14,916 bases of DNA from Byssochlamys sp. IMV 00236 (lineage: Eukaryota; Ascomycota; Eurotiomycetes; Eurotiales; Thermoascaceae), in NCBI GenBank assembly GCA_001931875.2, contig MSJH02000357.1, positions 1 through 14,916 on the forward strand, given 5' to 3'. Below are positions 1 through 9,300 of the stretch, one piece after another (positions within the stretch are counted from its first letter, which is position 1; each line of letters begins with the position of its first letter). A program made the translations under genes and the position numbers. The notes beneath the pieces were generated by a model that was not told where the DNA came from, did not search any database, and saw only the letters and a list, made by a program, of their open reading frames with translations.

Positions 1-411
1 TTCTTGGCGACGACGAATTTACATTTCATGCAACATGAATTTTGTTCTCACCATGGGTGTATTTATTTTCGATCACAGGCGAATTTACTTTCCGGAAAGA
101 GTATATAACTTTTGTTCTTGTAACTAACTCTTTTACTTTATGTAGTATCAAAGATGATTTTCAGAGTAAATGTAAGCACCTCATTGACTGTATGTACTAC
201 TACTACTGCTGAACTCAAATTAATTTAATTAGAGAGTACCTCATACAATGGAAATATACTGCAGTTATTAGGAACGAATGGTCAACTCTAGATACGTTTA
301 ATGAACAAATTATCTTTTGTCACTATTGGAAACAATGAAAATGATCCAGGGATTATTGCAAAGTAAATGATCGACATGGATAGAATGTAGTAAATTATAT
401 TTATTCAAAGA
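1..411. other. Intergenic / 3' flank, no gene seen
   Basis: AT-rich sequence downstream of the minus-strand aminotransferase gene. No reading frame with coding character, tRNA or rRNA was recognised on either strand. Two similar short stretches (GACGAATTTACATTTC near position 13 and GGCGAATTTACTTTCC near 79) look like a weak direct repeat. The aminotransferase polyadenylation signal lies at its right edge. Confidence 0.6.
400..405 (-). terminator. AATAAA poly(A) signal of the BAT gene
   Basis: Read on the minus strand this is AATAAA, starting only 6 nt after the TAA stop at 414-412. It is the first canonical signal after the stop and implies a very short 3' UTR. Fungal poly(A) signals are degenerate, so actual use is inferred. 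Confidence 0.5.
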
Positions 412-1635
412 TTATAAGCCTTCCTTTGGCCACATCCAACCAAAGGTGTCTTCGATATCACCTCCCTGAATTCCACGATACTCGTCATAAAGCTTCCTTA
501 AGCCTTCACCAATATTATCTTGAGGACCGACCGTGATGACTTGATCACCACGAACAATCTTTTTGACGGGTGTGATGATGGCAGCCGTACCACAAGCTGC
601 AACCTCTGCAAATTTGCCTTCTTCCAGCTCTTTAAATTCAACTGCTCTTTCCTCTACTTTCCATCCCAACCTTTCCGCAATATCTTCAAGTGAGCGACGA
701 GTGACTGATTTAAGAATAGAGCTAGAGTCTGGTGTAACAAAGGTACGTTTGCCTTCAGCATCTATTATAATACACTATCAGCAAAAAAAAAATAAGTTTC
801 TTTATATGTATTTACCAGGATAAGTCAAGGCAATGAAATTGGAAGTCGAGAATTCATCAATATATGTGTGAGTCTTTGCATCCAGATGAAGAGTAAGTGC
901 ATAACCATCTTTCTTTGCTTTAAATACGGGTCCAAATGTAGGAGCATAGTTGCCTCCCAGTTTAGCACTTCCAGTACCTTTTGGAGCGCCTGGATCATAC
1001 ATTAATCTCACGCAATATGTTTTCTTTAAACGAACTTACTTCTATCAAAATCCTCAACGACAACAGCATCTACTGGTTTAACGCCTCCACTATAGAAGGC
1101 GCCCACTGGCATAGCAAAGACAACAAAAGTAAATTCAGGAGCTGGGCCCATGCCGATAAACGGCCCACTGCCAAACAAAAGAGGACGAATATAGAGCGAC
1201 CCGCCTGTTTCCTTGGGTGGCACATATTCCAGATTAGCCTCTACCGTCTTGCGGACACCCTCTAAAAAGACTTCTTTAGGTACGGCTGGCATATATCCCA
1301 CGTTAGCACTATGGATCATTCTTTCTGCATTGTCTTCAGGACGAAAGATACGGACACGTCCTTCGCTATCACGGAAGGCCTTTAATCCTTCAAAGCACTG
1401 ATAAACAGGTGTTAATGACGGTTGTATTCACTTGTACTTTTTCTACCTGTTGTCCATAATTTAAACCAGTGGCACAGATATGAACATTAACCGTAGAACT
1501 CTTTTCAAACGTTCCTTTATCCCAGCCATGTTCTTCAGTCCAAGTGTATTTCATGTAACCATTGAGGTCTCTATATTGGAAGCCCATGTTGTGCCAGTCA
1601 AAACTGGCTAAAGGTGGAGTAATAGGTTTTGACAT
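412..1635 (-). CDS. BAT: Branched-chain amino acid aminotransferase (class IV PLP enzyme)
   Basis: Four exons on the minus strand: 1635-1447, 1397-1040, 989-816, 761-412; introns of 49, 50 and 54 nt, all GT-AG. The product is 356 aa, normal for eukaryotic BCATs. It transfers the amino group between leucine, isoleucine or valine and 2-oxoglutarate, the last step of their synthesis and first of their breakdown. Visible family motifs: LNYGQQCFEGLKAFR around residues 58-72 (split by intron 1), SLYIRPLLFGSG, and GSAKLGGNYAP, whose Lys192 is the expected pyridoxal-phosphate lysine (by homology to E. coli IlvE and human BCAT). The C-terminal part has AACGTAAIITPV, so the CXXC redox switch of human BCATs is absent. 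The N-terminus (MSKPITPPLASFDW) lacks a basic amphipathic presequence, so a cytosolic enzyme (yeast Bat2-like) is inferred. The ATG at 1635 is the first in frame. Confidence 0.95.
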
Positions 1636-1680
1636 GATATTGAAAAACAAATGGCCCTGTCAAAAGCAAAAATCCGGCTT

Positions 1681-1690
1681 TATTTTATAT
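1681..1690 (-). promoter_or_regulatory. TATA-like element of the BAT promoter
   Basis: On the minus strand the sequence reads ATATAAAATA, 46 nt upstream of the BAT start codon. Its position fits a core promoter with a short 5' UTR. An inverted CCAAT (plus-strand CCAAT at 1703-1707) sits just upstream. Identified by motif only. Confidence 0.4.
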
Positions 1691-1719
1691 GCAAAAAATC
1701 TCTCCAATAAAATTAAGAG

Positions 1720-1726
1720 TGACTCA
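1720..1726. promoter_or_regulatory. Gcn4/AP-1-type bZIP site TGACTCA upstream of BAT
   Basis: A perfect TGACTCA core lies 85 nt upstream of the BAT ATG and 30 bp upstream of the TATA-like element. In yeast and other fungi Gcn4/Cpc1 binds this sequence to induce amino acid biosynthesis genes, including branched-chain genes, during amino acid starvation. The same heptamer also occurs inside an RRB1 intron, where it has no such context. Confidence 0.5.
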
Positions 1727-1836
1727 TACCCCGTTTGTCGTCATAGTACTACCCTATACTCGTTCTTACTGGCTCTCCAAAAAAAGCTGAGTTGTATCTA
1801 ATACAAACAAACTTTAACACAGTGCTTTTTATCTAA

Positions 1837-2256
1837 AGTGAGACGCTTGTAACATTAAAGAAAATACAAGACCAGTATGGGCGCATTGAAGCTATAGAAT
1901 TTCGTCCCGTCAGGGCCAGATCAAAAAAGTACATGGAACCTAAAAACCCTTTTGAGAACGAAGGGAAAAAAGGAAGGAAAGAAGTGAAGGAAACCGAGTA
2001 AGAAGGGAACAGAACAAGGATTTGGCCGAAGGATATCGAGAGAAACGAGGAGGAGGTAAGGCGCTTGTACACTTTATTTAGAAATTATTCGCACGCTGAT
2101 AATTTCAGACAACAAAATAATAATAAAAGAGAGTCCACAAGAAGCAAAAGAATGAATAAAGAAATAATTAGTAAATCAGTTATTAAATTGATATTAAATA
2201 CTTGTGTTATAAATAAGAGGATTTATAAGAGAAAAAGAGAGAAGCAAGAAAAGTGA
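1837..2256 (+). other. Possible decayed reading frame (one internal stop)
   Basis: One frame stays open from 1837 to the TGA at 2254-2256 except for a TAA at 1999-2001. The first part (about 54 codons) has protein-like composition, e.g. LKKIQDQYGRIEAIEFRPV, reminiscent of the start of an RRM-type fold or a retroelement gag protein. It then becomes Lys/Glu-rich and later Asn/Lys/Arg-rich. There is no convincing start codon. The minus strand across the same stretch is open from 2072 to 1833 but encodes low-complexity hydrophobic sequence. I do not recognise a family; this may be chance or a relic. Confidence 0.2.
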
Positions 2257-2787
2257 GTAAACATATAAAGAAATTATTAATATCTTACCCAAAGTGCATT
2301 ATATGGGCCAGCGATAACTAGCCTGGAAAAGTAAAGAAAAGAAGAGAAGAAAAAAAAGAGAGCAAAAAAGAGAGAGAGGGAAGATGGGGCAAGCTCGGTA
2401 AGAACTAAGTTATCCCCAGCTAGAACCGGGTTGGTTTCGATTTTATGATCTATAACACTACATATAAGTTTCTTACAAGAGTAAAGAATATAACATACTT
2501 CAGGGCTAGCTGGGGAATAGCTGGTCTTACTTTTTGGCCCAAAGAGGAAAAGAAAAGAAAGCAAGTCAAAGGCTATTTATATTAGTCTCTAACAACTTTT
2601 TCAATTACGTATTATTTATAAGAAGAGCCTCTTCTCTCAAAAAGACAAAATTCATTGTCTTTTAAATAATAAAGAAAAGATTGGTAATCAAGATCATTAG
2701 AGTTATTGATCTAATATTGTGTGCCAACAATTTCTGAAAAGAAGTGTCTATTTCTTTGAGACGATTCAAGGCTAAGTTGTAAAAGTG
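2257..2787. other. Non-coding AT/GA-rich stretch
   Basis: Purine-rich tracts (about 2330-2385, GA/AAG-rich) and AT-rich sequence. The minus-strand frame at 2277-2564 is open only because of the purine tract and gives Ser/Phe/Leu-rich low complexity. The one structured item is the inverted repeat at 2398-2530. Confidence 0.5.
2398..2530. repeat. Imperfect inverted repeat
   Basis: The left arm (2398-2427) and right arm (2502-2530) pair as inverted copies, with a perfect 11-bp core (TCCCCAGCTAG against CTAGCTGGGGA) and a perfect outer 6 bp (GTAAGA against TCTTAC). The middle of the arms is diverged and about 74 nt separates them. A further diverged relative of the arm may lie at about 2310-2335. 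It could be the remains of a small inverted-repeat element or a hairpin transcript. Confidence 0.4.
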
Positions 2788-3297
2788 ATGTATTTGCTTT
2801 GTAAGCACAATCAAAGTCCATCTAACTTTCAACCTTACACTGTCGTAAGAAAAATGTACAAACCAGCGTTAGATAAAACGATATGGGCAGAAGTATTATT
2901 GATTAATTTACCTGTAAAAAATGTTTAATCTCTCTTGTTTGAACAAGAAAGAACCGTTTCCTCTACGGCGATTCTCTTGCAAATTGAGAGCCGACCTTGG
3001 CCATCTCAAAAGGAACGTGAGATATTAGCTATGCTCTTGCCAGCAATAATGTCTCTATCCCACAGTATATGACAGGCTTTGCGATCTAATATACCATGGG
3101 ATATTGTTCCATTTGGGAGTTTTATCGGTGCAAGGTCTTTTGTCTGGCAGCAGCTACAGACCCAATTCATTTTTTTTAGTCATTATCAAATATTGGTTGA
3201 TGTTGACTTGTTGACTTACTTTCAAAATGTTGTATTAATTGATATTGACCAATCCAGCCATCAAAACGTTCATCCTCTGTTGAAGTTCTTTGTATAA
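2788..3297 (+). pseudogene. Decayed protein-coding frame of unknown family
   Basis: A single frame runs from an ATG at 2788 to TAA at 3297 with two internal stops, TAA at 2926-2928 and TGA at 3070-3072. The translated segments look like ordinary protein: YKPALDKTIWAEVLLINLP, then RPWPSQKEREILAMLLPAIM, then RSNIPWDIVPFGSFIGARSF, with Trp and Pro in a globular-protein-like mix. After about 3165 the sequence becomes Phe/Asp-rich and is probably not coding. The two stops falling in one continuous frame suggest a recently inactivated gene or element copy. I do not recognise the family; an intron around 2912-2945 cannot be excluded. Confidence 0.4.
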
Positions 3298-3612
3298 AAC
3301 TCCTGATACGTCAGACATTTGACGCTTTATTGTTATTGTTTCCTTTCCTTTCATTCCATTGCCAAGGGAACCTTATTTGACATTTGAAAGACTTTCTTTT
3401 TGAACACATGTCTTTTCTTTGATATTTTAATACGAAATCTAAAAGTAAAGATTGATGTTGATATTTCTTGATATATAGATGCTCCTGTTAAACTTGGGCT
3501 TGAACGACTTCTACATTCCCTTTTTCGCCTTCTTCAACTTTTGTTTCTGCTTATTTTCTTTCTATTCTTTGCATTGTACTTTTTACCGCCGTTCAAAATC
3601 ATGTTGGCCATT
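3298..3612. other. AT/T-rich spacer, no gene supported
   Basis: T-rich plus strand. A short minus-strand tract (3541-3488) reads KVEEGEKGNVEVVQAQV then TAA, which has a coding look but cannot be joined in frame to the CPIC mini-ORF upstream without an unsupported splice. Confidence 0.4.
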
Positions 3613-3714
3613 TCAGAACTCTGCCCCTTCCTTGATAGTCAAAAAGCGGAATGGACGCTGACAAATAGGGCAAATTGGACTACCTTGAATCGTCTCAAAA
3701 AAATTTACAAGCAT
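3613..3714 (-). other. Mini-ORF with CPIC zinc-finger-like motif, 33 aa
   Basis: Starting at ATG 3714 and ending at TGA 3615-3613, just beyond the DnaJ stop codon, the minus strand encodes a 33-residue peptide containing SPICPICQRPFRFL. CPICxRPF is typical of one metal-binding corner of a RING finger, but the other ligands are absent, so it cannot be a complete RING. It could be a gene relic, a lost last exon, or chance. It lies in the probable 3' flank of the DnaJ gene. Confidence 0.2.
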
Positions 3715-3751
3715 CTCATTTTAGGTTAAAAAGCTATAGCAAAGATATGCG

Positions 3752-3757
3752 TTTATT
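3752..3757 (-). terminator. AATAAA overlapping the DnaJ stop codon
   Basis: On the minus strand the last codons read TCT TAA TAA AC, so the hexamer AATAAA overlaps the TAA stop at 3758-3756. If used, the 3' UTR would be only some tens of nucleotides. Motif evidence only. Confidence 0.4.
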
Positions 3758-5198
3758 AAGAGCTAGGAACTGTTTGATCTTCTGGCTTCACATTTTGATA
3801 GATGGATGCAATAATACCCAAAGCATGAATACGACTAGTAATCTGTTCTTTACTGCAACTGGTATCTCCTAATACTTCATCACAAACATCACGCAAGACA
3901 CCTTCAATTTCTAATTTTGATCCTCGCCAGATAGCTTCTAAGCCCTTTTTTTGGAGTAGAGGAAGTCAACAAGACTGAATTCTATTTGTAACCTTTATAC
4001 CTTTTGTGCAGCCGTTTCTTCAAGTTTTGCTCTCTCTTCCTCTGATAACCCCTTTTCTTCTGCCTTTTGAAGTTCGCCAAAGGTGGATTGTAAGTCGTAG
4101 GCAGTCCTCAATGTACCCACTGTCTGTTTGAAGATATACCCCTTTTCTTTAATAGAATGAAACATGCCTCCGAGACCAAAAGCAAAGTTTTTACTAGCAT
4201 ACTGATTCACCTTCATATCATACGCAAATCCAATAGCATGCAGTAACTCAACACCATAGCTTTCAAATTTCAAGTCCTCCGCCTCTTTCTTGATGTAGTC
4301 CTTAAATTCCTTCTCACCTTTGGTATCATATATGTTGAGCTTATCTTTTAATTTCCTCGACAACGTCTCCACACGTTCCTCTCGTGCCCGATTTCTTTCC
4401 TGCTCTGACTCGGCTCTCTGAGCTTCCTTTGCTGCCTTTTCTTCGGGTGACATTTGGCTATCATCCTCTTCAGCTGTCTCCAATGCTTCTCTCATGTCTT
4501 TACCAATCGAAATCTCTCCAATGATATCAAAGAAGCGGTCACCACCAAATGACTGTTTGAAAAAATCCTCGGGATCAACTTGAAGATGTTAATAGGATCG
4601 ATACAATAACGTTTTCAATATTTACCGAATCCACCATCTGGCTTCACACCATTTTCTTGGCCATATTCATTGTATCTCTTTCGTAGTTTTGGATCTGAAA
4701 GAATTTGGTATGCTTCAGAGATGCGTTTGAACTAGATTGATAAGTATTTATCTTTATGCATATTCTTTATTTTTATTACTTTTTCTTCTGCCGATGGATC
4801 GTGTTGATTCTTATCTGGGTGGTATTTAACAGCCATTTTACGGTATGCTTTCTTGATCTCTTCTGGACTTGCTAAAGGGTTTATTCCAAGTAAATCGTAA
4901 TATTCAGTTGACACAGGCTTTTGGTCTATTGATATGTGTGGTTAGAATAAGTTGTCGACAAGGTTTTATTCTTGTTACCTGTTCCTTTCATTTTAGGTAT
5001 CTTTGTCTTGTTGTTATTTGTAGTTTTTGTTGGATCCGTCACTTCATATTGATCCACTTGATTACAAGCCCAGCATTTGACAGATACTTTTTGTCCAGTC
5101 TTTATGCCTTCAGGATAAAACTCTATTGGTGTTATGCACTGTTTGCAAGAGGATTTGATATAAGGTTCGGGTTTCCTTGATTCAAATATTTTAGTCAT
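3756..5198 (-). CDS. CAJ1: CAJ1-like DnaJ/Hsp40 co-chaperone with N-terminal zinc-ribbon
   Basis: Five exons on the minus strand: 5198-4979, 4925-4780, 4731-4626, 4578-4001, 3944-3756; introns 53, 48, 47 and 56 nt, all GT-AG. Product 412 aa. Residues 1-73 carry two Cys pairs (C18/C21 and C42/C45), a zinc-ribbon-like pattern. Residues 80-145 form a J-domain ([20 protein letters not shown], then HPD at 109-111), which stimulates Hsp70 ATPase. An acidic/basic Glu-Lys-Arg segment around 190-230 is probably coiled coil. The remainder matches the DnaJ-X domain of yeast Caj1/Djp1-type proteins ([17 protein letters not shown], then [20 protein letters not shown]). There is no Gly/Phe region and no class I zinc centre, so it is a class III J-protein. 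The exon with the J-domain has no ATG before HPD, so the N-terminal exon is required. ATG 5198 is the first in-frame ATG and has A at -3. Confidence 0.93.
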
Positions 5199-6385
5199 GT
5201 TGAAATATATAAAAAGAAAGGGAAAAAGATACAAAGATACACAAGGAAAGGACAATGACTGATTTTTACAGAGTCACATGATAATCATATCAAATTCTTT
5301 TGCCCCCTGTTTTTTATTGTTGTTCATTCAGGATAGACTCTTGAATCTTGTTTGGCATAAATGACAAAATAAACATTCTTTTTATTATGATATATATCAT
5401 TCACAGATCATCAAAAAGAGACTCTTATATCAATATGTTCAAATAAAAAAAAGGTAGCAGTAGGGGAGCAGGGGCAGCAGTATTTTCAAGATAGAGAAAG
5501 TGGACTCATTATTCTTGAAAGAGGATTCATTTTACTTGATTTACGTCTTGTCTTTAAAAAGAGGGAAATAAAAAGAGAGAGAAAAGTATTTAAATAGGGT
5601 TTGAGTAAATGTTGTCAAAAAACACCAAGTTTACAACATATTATCTGCAAGATTGATGTATCAAAATTGTTCTATACATCAGATTTGGTATTCAAGCCAG
5701 TAATACACACCACAGATCAAAGGTAAGAACATATATTGACATAACAAGAGAAACAGAGGCTTCCAGAACCCATTTGTGAGATAGAGGGTTAAAAAAGCGT
5801 CGTAGCGTTTGATCAAGTATTAAAGTAGTAGATAATCCAATGATAAGCTGTTCTTTTCCCCCCAAAAAAAACTTTTGTATTTAAGTATATGAGTTTTGCT
5901 CTGTCGCGTATTTACAATGAAAGTGTACCAAGAGTCCAATAGAAAACACTAGTACTCTCTTCATCTTTTTTGATTCGGTAGTCAAGAGTATTCCTCACAC
6001 AGAGAATATTCAACAAACGATATCAAGGGATTTGCAAATGATTCAACTTGCTAAAGACAGACATTGAATTGAATTTGTACCATCCTGAATGGTTTTTTCT
6101 TTAGAATTGAGAAGCAAAAAAGCCTGTCATCTACGTCATCATTTTTTTTATGCTCGTTCGCGTCTCAATGCGGAAGAGGAAAAAAAAATAAATCGTGTAG
6201 TGTTCTATAAAACTTTTTTTTTTTTTTTTGTTTTTTCTATTATTTTAAAAAAGTCGCTTTCTTTATTCTTTAAAGATCTTTTTTTCTCGAGTCCCTTTTT
6301 TTTGAATTACTAAAGATTGGTAAGAAAGAGAGATTGTTGTATATAAAACATTGTTGACATGTAAAATAGATAAACATTCAAGGAA
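5199..6385. other. Divergent intergenic region DnaJ / KAP95
   Basis: About 1.2 kb with no supported gene. It should hold the promoters of both divergent genes. Seen in it: a minimal heat-shock-like TTCTTGAA at 5512-5519, a perfect 14-bp palindrome ATGATATATATCAT at 5387-5400, a hairpin with 8-bp arms (TGATGTAT 5654-5661, ATACATCA 5674-5681), long T-runs at about 6210-6230 and 6260-6302, and a TATA box near the KAP95 start. The plus-strand frame 6089-6313 is Phe/Lys low complexity from the T-runs. Confidence 0.5.
6340..6348 (+). promoter_or_regulatory. TATA box of KAP95
   Basis: TATATAAAA ends 37 nt upstream of the KAP95 ATG, a position that predicts a very short 5' UTR. A long pyrimidine (T-rich) tract lies just upstream, as in many fungal promoters. 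Motif and position only. Confidence 0.45.
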
Positions 6386-9300
6386 ATGGACGCAACCACA
6401 CTTCTTGTCAATTCACTTTCAAATGGTGAGTTCTAGATTGACATGTGTGATGTGGCCTAACTCTTTTTATTTGAATAGATCGTGTCATACGTGAAGAAGC
6501 CACTCGTCAATTAGAATTATTGGCACAAGACAACTACGTAAATACCAAGACACACACACACACAATTAGAATATACAATTGACATTATATATAATAGCCT
6601 ACCTATGCTGGTTCTTTATGTCAAATTCTTGCTAATGAAAGCGCTGATGACGCTGCTAGAATGTCTGCAGGTCTTGCTTTAAAGAATAGTCTAACAGCAA
6701 AGGTATAAATAGAGAGAGAGACAACAATGAAAAAAAAATATATATATATATATATATCTCTTACAAAACTCTGTAAATAGGATTTTGCTCGTAAAGAAGA
6801 ATTTTCTCAGAGATGGTTGTCCATGCCTGTTGATCTTCGTAATCAAATCAAGCAAGGTGTAAAGTTATAGATTGAGATAAAAAGTAAATGTGTAATGTTG
6901 ATAAAAGGATTTTTTGTAGGTACTTCAAGGTTTAGCTTCTCCTAAAAAATCAGTTGGTAGTATTGCTGGCCAGGTAAAGAACAGAAAGAACAAAAAAAAT
7001 ACAAATGCTCACCTTGTTTTCAATAGGTGATTGCTGCTATTGCCGAAATTGAACTACCTTTGAATGCTTGGCCAGACCTTATCTCAACCATGCTTGCCAA
7101 TATTCAAACAACGGATTCAACATTAAAACAGTCTACATTACAAGCTATTGGATATGTCTGTGAAGCTATTGTAAGTTGAACTTGCTTTATTATACATCTA
7201 TTCACTCACACTTATCAGGACCCCAATGTTCTCGTCAACCAATCCAATGGTATTCTCACTGCTATTGTTCAAGGCGCACGCAGTGAAGAACCAAGGTAAG
7301 CAAATGATAAAAAAAAACAAGCTAATCTCTTAACCCTTGTTTCTAGTCCAGAAGTTCGTATGGCAGCTATCAATGCCTTGATCAATTCACTCGATTTCAT
7401 CAAGGCAAATTTTGAACGCGAGGTAAGTGATGACAACAAAAACATTTTTTGGGGAATATGCTAAACATTCTTTATACCAGGGAGAAAGAAACTTTATTAT
7501 GCAAGTTGTCTGTGAGGCAACTCAAAGTGACTATCCTGATCTTCAAGTGGTTGCTTTCCAATGTTTAGTCCGTATCATGCAAACTTACTATGACAAAATG
7601 CGCGTGTATATGGAAAAGGCCTTGTTTGGAGTAAGCAAAAAGATATATATATATATATATATATATACATGCTTATATAATTCTCTTAGCTCACCATCAC
7701 CGGTATGAATAACGAGGATGAACGCGTGGCATTACAAGCCATCGAATTCTGGTCAACGGTCTGTGATGAGGAAATTGATATCAAAGATGACGTATATGAA
7801 GTAAGAGAGAGAGAGAAAGGAAATAAGAGAAGGACAAAAATAACACATTCATTAGGCTCAGGAAGCAGGAGAACAACCCGAACGCGAGCTCCATCATTTT
7901 GCTGAATTGGCGCTCCCCGAAATTTTACCCAACCTGTTGTGGCTTTTGACAAAACAAGAAGAGGATTACGATGAAGATGAATGGACAGTGGCTATGGCTG
8001 CTGCCACCTGTCTTTCTTTACTCGCTCAATGTGTCGGTAACCTTGTGATCTCTCAAGTCGTGCCTTTTATCGAAAGCAACATTCGCAACGAAAACTGGAG
8101 AAATCGTGAAGCAGCTGTCATGGCCTTCGGTTCCATCTTGGATGGTCCTGATGCAAATGTGTTAACTCCCCTAGTTGATCAAGCTTTGCCTACATTGATT
8201 CAAATGATGAGAGACAGTGTTGTCCATGTGAAAGATACTGTTGCTTGGACACTCGGTCGTATCTGTGAATTGCTCATTCACTGTATCAAACCAGACGTTC
8301 ATTTGAATGAATTGATTGCTGCTCTTGTCTTTGGTCTTCAAGATAGCCCTCGTATCGTCGGCAACTGCTGCTGGGTAAGCTTATAAAAAAAGAGAGAGAA
8401 ATTATGTGTAATAACGTGTTTTAGTCTTTGATGAACTTGGCTGAGCAATTGGGACCTGTCTTGGGTGATGAAGCACCTACATCTCCTCTCTCTCTTTACT
8501 TTGACGGCATCATCACTGCTTTATTACAGTTTACTGAAAGAGCCGACAATGAAGCCAACTGCAGAACTTCTGCCTATGAAGCCATTTCGACACTTGCCAT
8601 GTACTCTGCCAATGTAAGGGATATTTTTATAAAAAAAAAAAGACCACAAACTCATGTATATATGTATATAGGATTGCATTCCTACGGTTCAAAGAATTGT
8701 CCTGACCGTTTTAGATCGATTGGAGACCACGATGGCCATGGAAAACCAAATTCTCGATGCTGACGACCGAGCCAACCACTCCGAATTGCAATCAAGCCTT
8801 TTGGGTGTCTTGACCAACTGCATCCGTCGATTGGGTGGCGATATCAGTGCCATTGCCGATCGTATCATGACCGTCATTCTTCAATTACTCAATAATCAAT
8901 CCAAGCAAGCGACGACCACTGAAGACGCCTTCTTGGCCGTTGGTGCATTGACCAGTGCTCTTGAAAGCGGTTTTGCTCGCTATGCTGAGCCCTTTATACC
9001 TAATCTCTGTAATGCCTTACAAAATCCCGCTGAATACCAATTATGTTTCATTGCGGTGGGCATCATTGGCGATGTCAGTCGTGCCCTTGGCAAAGATGTC
9101 TACCCTTACTGCAACAATCTCATGCAGTTGCTCGTATCTAACCTCCAAAGCCCTATTCTCCACCGTACAGTCAAGCCTGCAATCCTGTCTTGCTTTGGTG
9201 ATATCGCATTGGCAATCGGTGAACTGTTTAATACATATTTGGAAGTTGTCATGATGGTCTTACAACAGGCAGGCAGTATGCGAGCTGATAAGGACAATTA

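Noticed and set aside
1833..2072. Minus-strand open frame with hydrophobic Ser/Phe-rich product
   Set aside because: It is the complement of a Lys/Glu/Arg purine-rich stretch; low complexity, no ATG near the start and no promoter context.
2277..2564. Minus-strand open frame of 95 codons
   Set aside because: Open mainly because of GA-rich tracts; Leu/Phe/Ser low complexity without domain features, and it overlaps the inverted repeat.
6089..6313. Plus-strand open frame of 74 codons upstream of KAP95
   Set aside because: Consists largely of Phe and Lys from T-runs and A-runs in the promoter region; no protein-like segment.
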